DNA of 64,000 nt, from assembly GCF_902374955.1 (NCBI RefSeq), contig NZ_CABKRX010000057.1, positions 43,850-107,849 of the forward strand, in the 5' to 3' direction. This document shows, one piece after another, positions 59,997-64,000 of the stretch (positions within the stretch are counted from its first letter, which is position 1; every line of letters begins with the position of its first letter). Below the pieces are notes generated by a model. It did no database searches, was not told the DNA's origin, and worked only from the letters and a program-made list of their open reading frames with translations. This DNA comes from Bacillus massilioanorexius (GTDB taxonomy: Bacteria > Bacillota > Bacilli > Bacillales > DSM-1321). The translations under genes and the position numbers were made by a program.

Positions 59997-62189
59997 ATGG
60001 CAAAAAGTGTAGTAATTGCTGAGAAACCTTCTGTTGCACGAGATATTGCAAATGTTTTGAAATGTACAAAGAAAGGAAATGGATTTTTAGAGGGTAATAA
60101 CTATATCATCACTTGGGCGCTAGGACATTTAGTAACACTAGCGGATCCTGAAGTATATGATAATAAATATAAAACATGGAATTTAGAAGACCTTCCAATG
60201 CTTCCAGAACGCATGAAATTAGTTGTCATGAAACAAACTGGAAAGCAGTTCAATGCTGTAAAGGCACAATTAAATCGCAGTGATGTAAATGAAATAATTA
60301 TAGCTACTGATGCAGGACGCGAAGGAGAATTAGTTGCACGTTGGATAATTGATAAAGCGAAAGTTCACAAACCTATCAAGCGACTGTGGATTTCTTCTGT
60401 AACAGATAAAGCTATTAAGGATGGATTTAATAATTTAAAACCTGGAAAAGCCTATGAAAACCTATATGCTTCAGCGGTAGCACGTTCAGAAGCTGATTGG
60501 TATATCGGTTTAAATGCAACTCGTGCCTTAACAACAAAATTTAATGCTCAATTAAACTGCGGACGTGTGCAAACACCTACAGTCGCAATGGTTGCAGCCC
60601 GTGAAAATGAAATTAAGAATTTCAAACCTGTAACGTATTATGGAATTGAGGCTCAAACAGAAGGACTTAAACTAACTTGGCAAGACGCAAATGGTAATAG
60701 CCGTAGTTTTAATAAAGAAAAAGTCGATGCAATCGTAAAATCACTTGGACGTAAAGATGCGATTATTGTTTCTGTTGATCGAAAAGCAAAGAAATCATTC
60801 TCGCCTGCTCTATATGATTTAACTGAGTTACAGCGGGACGCCAATAAAATTTTTGGTTATTCTGCTAAAGAAACACTAAATATCATGCAAAAACTGTATG
60901 AACAACATAAAGTGCTAACATATCCTCGTACAGACTCACGTTATTTATCTTCAGACATTGTTAGTACACTTCCTGAACGTTTAAAAGCATGCGGTATAGG
61001 GGAATACCGTTCTCTTGCTAATAAAGTATTAACAAAGCCGATTAAAGCAACAAAAGCCTTTGTAGATGATAGAAAAGTCAGTGATCACCATGCTATCATT
61101 CCAACGGAAGGCTATGTGAACTTCTCAGCTTTTACAGATAAAGAACGTAAAATTTATGATCTGGTCGTAAAGCGTTTCTTAGCTGTACTATACCCTGCTT
61201 TTGAATACGAGCAGTTAATAATACAAGCAAAAGTCGGTGATGAAAAGTTCATCGCTAAAGGCAAATCAGTAAAAAATGCTGGGTGGAAAGAAGTATATGA
61301 AAACCGTTTCGATGATGAGGAATCAACGGATGATGTAAAAGAGCAATTATTACCTCATCTTGAAAAAGATGAAGTCTTAAAAACAAAATTAATCGCTCAA
61401 ACTTCAGGGCAAACAAAGCCACCTGCGCGATTTACAGAAGCTACTTTACTATCGGCAATGGAAAATCCTACAAAGTACATGGAAACGAATGACAAAAAGT
61501 TGGCAGATACATTAAAATCCACTGGTGGGCTTGGTACAGTGGCCACTCGTGCTGATATTATTGATAAATTATTTAATTCGTTCTTAATCGAAAAACGTGG
61601 TGGAAAAGAAATCTATATAACCTCTAAAGGACGCCAGTTACTTGATTTAGTACCAGAAGAATTACGTTCCCCTGCAACAACAGCCGAATGGGAGCAAAAG
61701 CTTGAACTCATTGCGAAAGGTAAGCTAAAAAAAGATGTTTTCATTAATGAAATGAAAAAACATACTAAAGAAATTGTGTCCGAAATTAAAGCAAGCAATA
61801 AAAAATATAAGCACGATAATATCTCAACAAAATCTTGTCCTGATTGTGGTAAGCCAATGCTTGAGGTTAATGGAAAAAAAGGAAAAATGCTTGTTTGCCA
61901 AGACCGTGAATGTGGTCATCGAAAAAATGTATCACGTGTGACAAATGCTCGTTGTCCGCAGTGTAGAAAGAAAATGGAATTACGTGGTGAAGGAAAAGGA
62001 CAAATCTTCGCATGTAAATGTGGGTATCGTGAAAAACTATCTGCTTTTGAAGCAAGACGTAAAAATGAATCTAGAGGAAAAGTGGATAAGCGAACCGTTC
62101 AGAAGTATTTAAAACAACAAGAAAAAGAGGCTGAACCAATAAATAATCCCTTTGCTGATTTATTAAAAGGAATGAAATTTGATAAATAA
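59997..62189 (+). CDS. topB: DNA topoisomerase III
   Basis: Type IA topoisomerase decatenating DNA, 730 residues. TOPRIM domain has IAEKPSVARDIA and DAGREGE; the active-site Tyr is in TYPRTDSRYLSSD (about residue 305); gate domain contains GLGTVATRADII. The C-terminal zinc-finger-like repeats carry CPDCG, CQDRECGHR, CPQCR, CKCGYR. Normal length. The ATG follows AAGGAG. Confidence 0.95.
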   Translation: MAKSVVIAEKPSVARDIANVLKCTKKGNGFLEGNNYIITWALGHLVTLADPEVYDNKYKTWNLEDLPMLPERMKLVVMKQTGKQFNAVKAQLNRSDVNEIIIATDAGREGELVARWIIDKAKVHKPIKRLWISSVTDKAIKDGFNNLKPGKAYENLYASAVARSEADWYIGLNATRALTTKFNAQLNCGRVQTPTVAMVAARENEIKNFKPVTYYGIEAQTEGLKLTWQDANGNSRSFNKEKVDAIVKSLGRKDAIIVSVDRKAKKSFSPALYDLTELQRDANKIFGYSAKETLNIMQKLYEQHKVLTYPRTDSRYLSSDIVSTLPERLKACGIGEYRSLANKVLTKPIKATKAFVDDRKVSDHHAIIPTEGYVNFSAFTDKERKIYDLVVKRFLAVLYPAFEYEQLIIQAKVGDEKFIAKGKSVKNAGWKEVYENRFDDEESTDDVKEQLLPHLEKDEVLKTKLIAQTSGQTKPPARFTEATLLSAMENPTKYMETNDKKLADTLKSTGGLGTVATRADIIDKLFNSFLIEKRGGKEIYITSKGRQLLDLVPEELRSPATTAEWEQKLELIAKGKLKKDVFINEMKKHTKEIVSEIKASNKKYKHDNISTKSCPDCGKPMLEVNGKKGKMLVCQDRECGHRKNVSRVTNARCPQCRKKMELRGEGKGQIFACKCGYREKLSAFEARRKNESRGKVDKRTVQKYLKQQEKEAEPINNPFADLLKGMKFDK

Positions 62190-62202
62190 AATAATTTAAG
62201 AT

Positions 62203-62246
62203 GAATGAAAAACTCCTTTCCACTATAGGAAAGGAGTTTTTCATTC
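62203..62246 (+). terminator. Terminator after topB
   Basis: Perfect 19-bp stem: arms at 62203-62221 and 62228-62246 with a six-base loop, running from GAATGAAAAACTCC to GAGTTTTTCATTC. Confidence 0.9.
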
Positions 62247-62395
62247 TCAATTCTCCAAGCATCATATAAAAAGTATTTCCATAATTTTATCCTAATTAAA
62301 ATCGACTACTGTCGTTTTTCACTTTACATCGATTTATAAACTCGAATACAATAATACAATATGTGCAACGATAATTTCAGGAGTTGAAAAAATAA

Positions 62396-63943
62396 ATGAG
62401 CTTGTTAAATGTAGAAAAATTGACTCATAGTTTTGGCGATCGAATGCTATTTAAAGAAGTTTCTTTTCAATTAAATAATGAACATGTTGGTCTTGTAGGT
62501 GCGAACGGTGTAGGAAAATCAACAATGATGAACATCATTACTGGTCAAACAATGTATGATAGCGGTAAAGTCCAATGGACACCGGGTGTAGTTTATGGCT
62601 ACTTAGATCAACATACAAATCTTACACCAGGTAAAACAATACGAAATGTTTTACAAGAAGCTTTCAAAGACCTTTTTGATGTGGAAGCGGAATTAAACGA
62701 AGTAACAGGTAAGATGGGAGAAGCATCTCCAGAAGAATTAGAAGAATTGCTAGAAAGAATGGCTGAACTTCAAGATAAATTGGATGCAGGTGGTTTTTAT
62801 TCACTTGATTTAAAAATTGAAGATGCCGCACGAGGACTTGGTTTAGATGCAATCGGTTTAGATCGAGACGTCTCTGCACTAAGTGGCGGTCAGCGTACAA
62901 AAGTTTTATTAACAAAATTATTGCTTGAACAACCTCAAGTTCTTCTTCTTGATGAGCCTACCAACTATTTAGATGAAGAACATATTACATGGTTAACGAA
63001 ATATTTAAAAGAATATCCTCATGCTTTTATATTAATTTCACATGATACGGAGTTTATGAATGCTGCAACGGATGTTATCTTTCATTTAGAATTTGCTAAG
63101 TTAACTCGCTATACAGCTACTTATGAAAAGTTTTTGGAGTTAGCTGAGCTTCATAAAAATCAACATATTAACGCGTATGAAAAGCAAAAGGAATACATTA
63201 AAAAGCAAGAAGAATTTATTGCTAAAAATAAGGCCCGTTTCTCAACGACTGGCCGTGCAAAAAGCCGTCAAAAACAACTTGATCGTATGGAACGAATTGA
63301 TCGACCGGAAACAGCTGCCAAACCAACATTTGAATTCAAAGAGGCTCGTGGAAGCAGTCGCTGGGTATTCGAAGGAAAAGATTTTGAAATCGGTTATGAC
63401 CATCCTCTTCTACCCAAAATGTCGATGACTATCGAACGTGGAGATAAAATTGCGATTGTCGGCTGCAATGGTGTTGGGAAATCCACTTTACTTAAAACCA
63501 TTCTTGGTGTTATTCCTCCGCTGAGTGGTGATATTTCACGTGGTGACTTCTTATATCCTGTCTATTTCGAACAAGAAGTAAAAGCTGGCAATATTACACC
63601 GATTGAAGACGTGTGGAATGCTTATCCTGGCATGGATCAACATCAAGTACGAGCTGCCCTTGCACGCTGTGGTTTAAAAAATGAACATATCTCTCGTCCA
63701 CTTAACCAACTGAGTGGTGGAGAACAAGCAAAAGTTCGACTATGTAAATTGCTAATGGAAGAAAGCAATTGGGTTTTATTTGACGAACCAACTAATCACT
63801 TAGATGTTGATGCCAAACAAGAACTTCAACGTGCTTTAAAAGCATACAAAGGTACGGTTGTCCTCGTATCTCATGAACCTGATTTCTATAAAGATTGGGT
63901 AACAAAAGTTTGGGATGTTGAAGGTTGGTCTCATAATAAGTAA
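62396..63943 (+). CDS. ABC-F family ATPase
   Basis: Cytosolic ABC-F protein with two nucleotide-binding domains and no membrane part, 515 residues. Walker A GANGVGKST and GCNGVGKST, signatures LSGGQ and LSGGE, Walker B LLLDEPTNYLD and VLFDEPTNHLD, plus the inter-domain linker (EFIAKNKARFSTTGRAKSRQKQLDRMERI) that reaches the ribosomal peptidyl-transferase centre. The linker is short, as in housekeeping translation factors of the YkpA/YbiT group; antibiotic-resistance roles would need longer linkers. ATG follows AGGAGTTG. Confidence 0.9.
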   Translation: MSLLNVEKLTHSFGDRMLFKEVSFQLNNEHVGLVGANGVGKSTMMNIITGQTMYDSGKVQWTPGVVYGYLDQHTNLTPGKTIRNVLQEAFKDLFDVEAELNEVTGKMGEASPEELEELLERMAELQDKLDAGGFYSLDLKIEDAARGLGLDAIGLDRDVSALSGGQRTKVLLTKLLLEQPQVLLLDEPTNYLDEEHITWLTKYLKEYPHAFILISHDTEFMNAATDVIFHLEFAKLTRYTATYEKFLELAELHKNQHINAYEKQKEYIKKQEEFIAKNKARFSTTGRAKSRQKQLDRMERIDRPETAAKPTFEFKEARGSSRWVFEGKDFEIGYDHPLLPKMSMTIERGDKIAIVGCNGVGKSTLLKTILGVIPPLSGDISRGDFLYPVYFEQEVKAGNITPIEDVWNAYPGMDQHQVRAALARCGLKNEHISRPLNQLSGGEQAKVRLCKLLMEESNWVLFDEPTNHLDVDAKQELQRALKAYKGTVVLVSHEPDFYKDWVTKVWDVEGWSHNK

Positions 63944-64000
63944 TTACGTTGATTTTTTTAAATATAGAAGAGCCCTAATAAATCGAGGTCCTTTAGAGGC

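Noticed and set aside
1..64000. CRISPR array, tRNA, rRNA or prophage
   Set aside because: No regularly spaced repeats, cloverleaf sequences, rRNA segments or phage structural genes were seen.

Overview
The window is AT-rich DNA from a spore-forming member of the Bacillaceae. It carries sporulation and germination genes (rsfA, cwlJ, gerQ), firmicute housekeeping genes (argS, pta, hemQ, lipL, topB), a bacillithiol gene (bshB2) and purine-rich ribosome binding sites with frequent GTG and TTG starts. From memory, the backbone order matches Bacillus subtilis from ywjF through pbpG, ywhDCB, ywgA, ywfO, rsfA, lipL, pta, hemQ, gerQ, ywdK, ywdI and ung to pdxK. Genus cannot be fixed from the sequence alone. 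No rRNA, tRNA, CRISPR array or prophage was seen.

Layout. (1) 1-10.5 kb, minus strand: acyl-CoA catabolism. It holds a partial fused isobutyryl-CoA mutase (icmF), a TetR regulator, two acyl-CoA dehydrogenases, 3-hydroxyacyl-CoA dehydrogenase, thiolase and the membrane Fe-S oxidoreductase fadF. Related 14-bp palindromes lie upstream of fadF and of the thiolase operon and probably bind the TetR protein. (2) 10.6-25.8 kb: conserved backbone with clsB, uvsE, a polysaccharide deacetylase, argS-ywiB, a class A penicillin-binding protein, decayed remnants of a two-component/ABC module, a LOG-family protein, ywhD, an M50 protease, a 4-OT tautomerase, ywgA, ywfO, a DUF1450 protein and rsfA. (3) 25.9-40.8 kb: an accessory block between rsfA and lipL. 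It has a maltose/oligosaccharide cluster (two GH65 phosphorylases, DUF1189 protein, LacI regulator, ABC importer, beta-phosphoglucomutase) and an EAL protein with a degenerate GGDEF domain. (4) 41-52.8 kb: lipL, pta, hemQ, cwlJ, gerQ, ywdK, an inserted tetR-oleate hydratase pair, ywdI, a small cysteine protein, a divergent uracil-DNA glycosylase, a YflT-type stress protein, pdxK, yojF and bshB2. (5) 52.9-64 kb: a sugar dehydrogenase lipoprotein, HAD phosphatase, aldo/keto reductase, YjiH-type membrane protein, a two-P-loop ATPase, YbaK-type deacylase, topoisomerase III and an ABC-F ATPase.

How the genes work together. The first cluster can carry acyl-CoA dehydrogenation, hydroxyacyl oxidation, thiolysis and branched C4 rearrangement, with FadF probably taking the electrons to the membrane; no enoyl-CoA hydratase is visible. 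The sugar cluster imports an oligosaccharide, cleaves it phosphorolytically to beta-glucose 1-phosphate and glucose, and isomerises the former to glucose 6-phosphate. LacI-type operators sit exactly between the -35 and -10 boxes of both main promoters.

Non-coding content of note: a 181-bp element flanked by ATAAA in the fadF leader, a pair of dispersed MITE-like repeats, a 152-bp partial tandem repeat that supplies the mdxG stop codon, and a hairpin-rich stretch of distinct composition downstream of the maltose phosphorylase.
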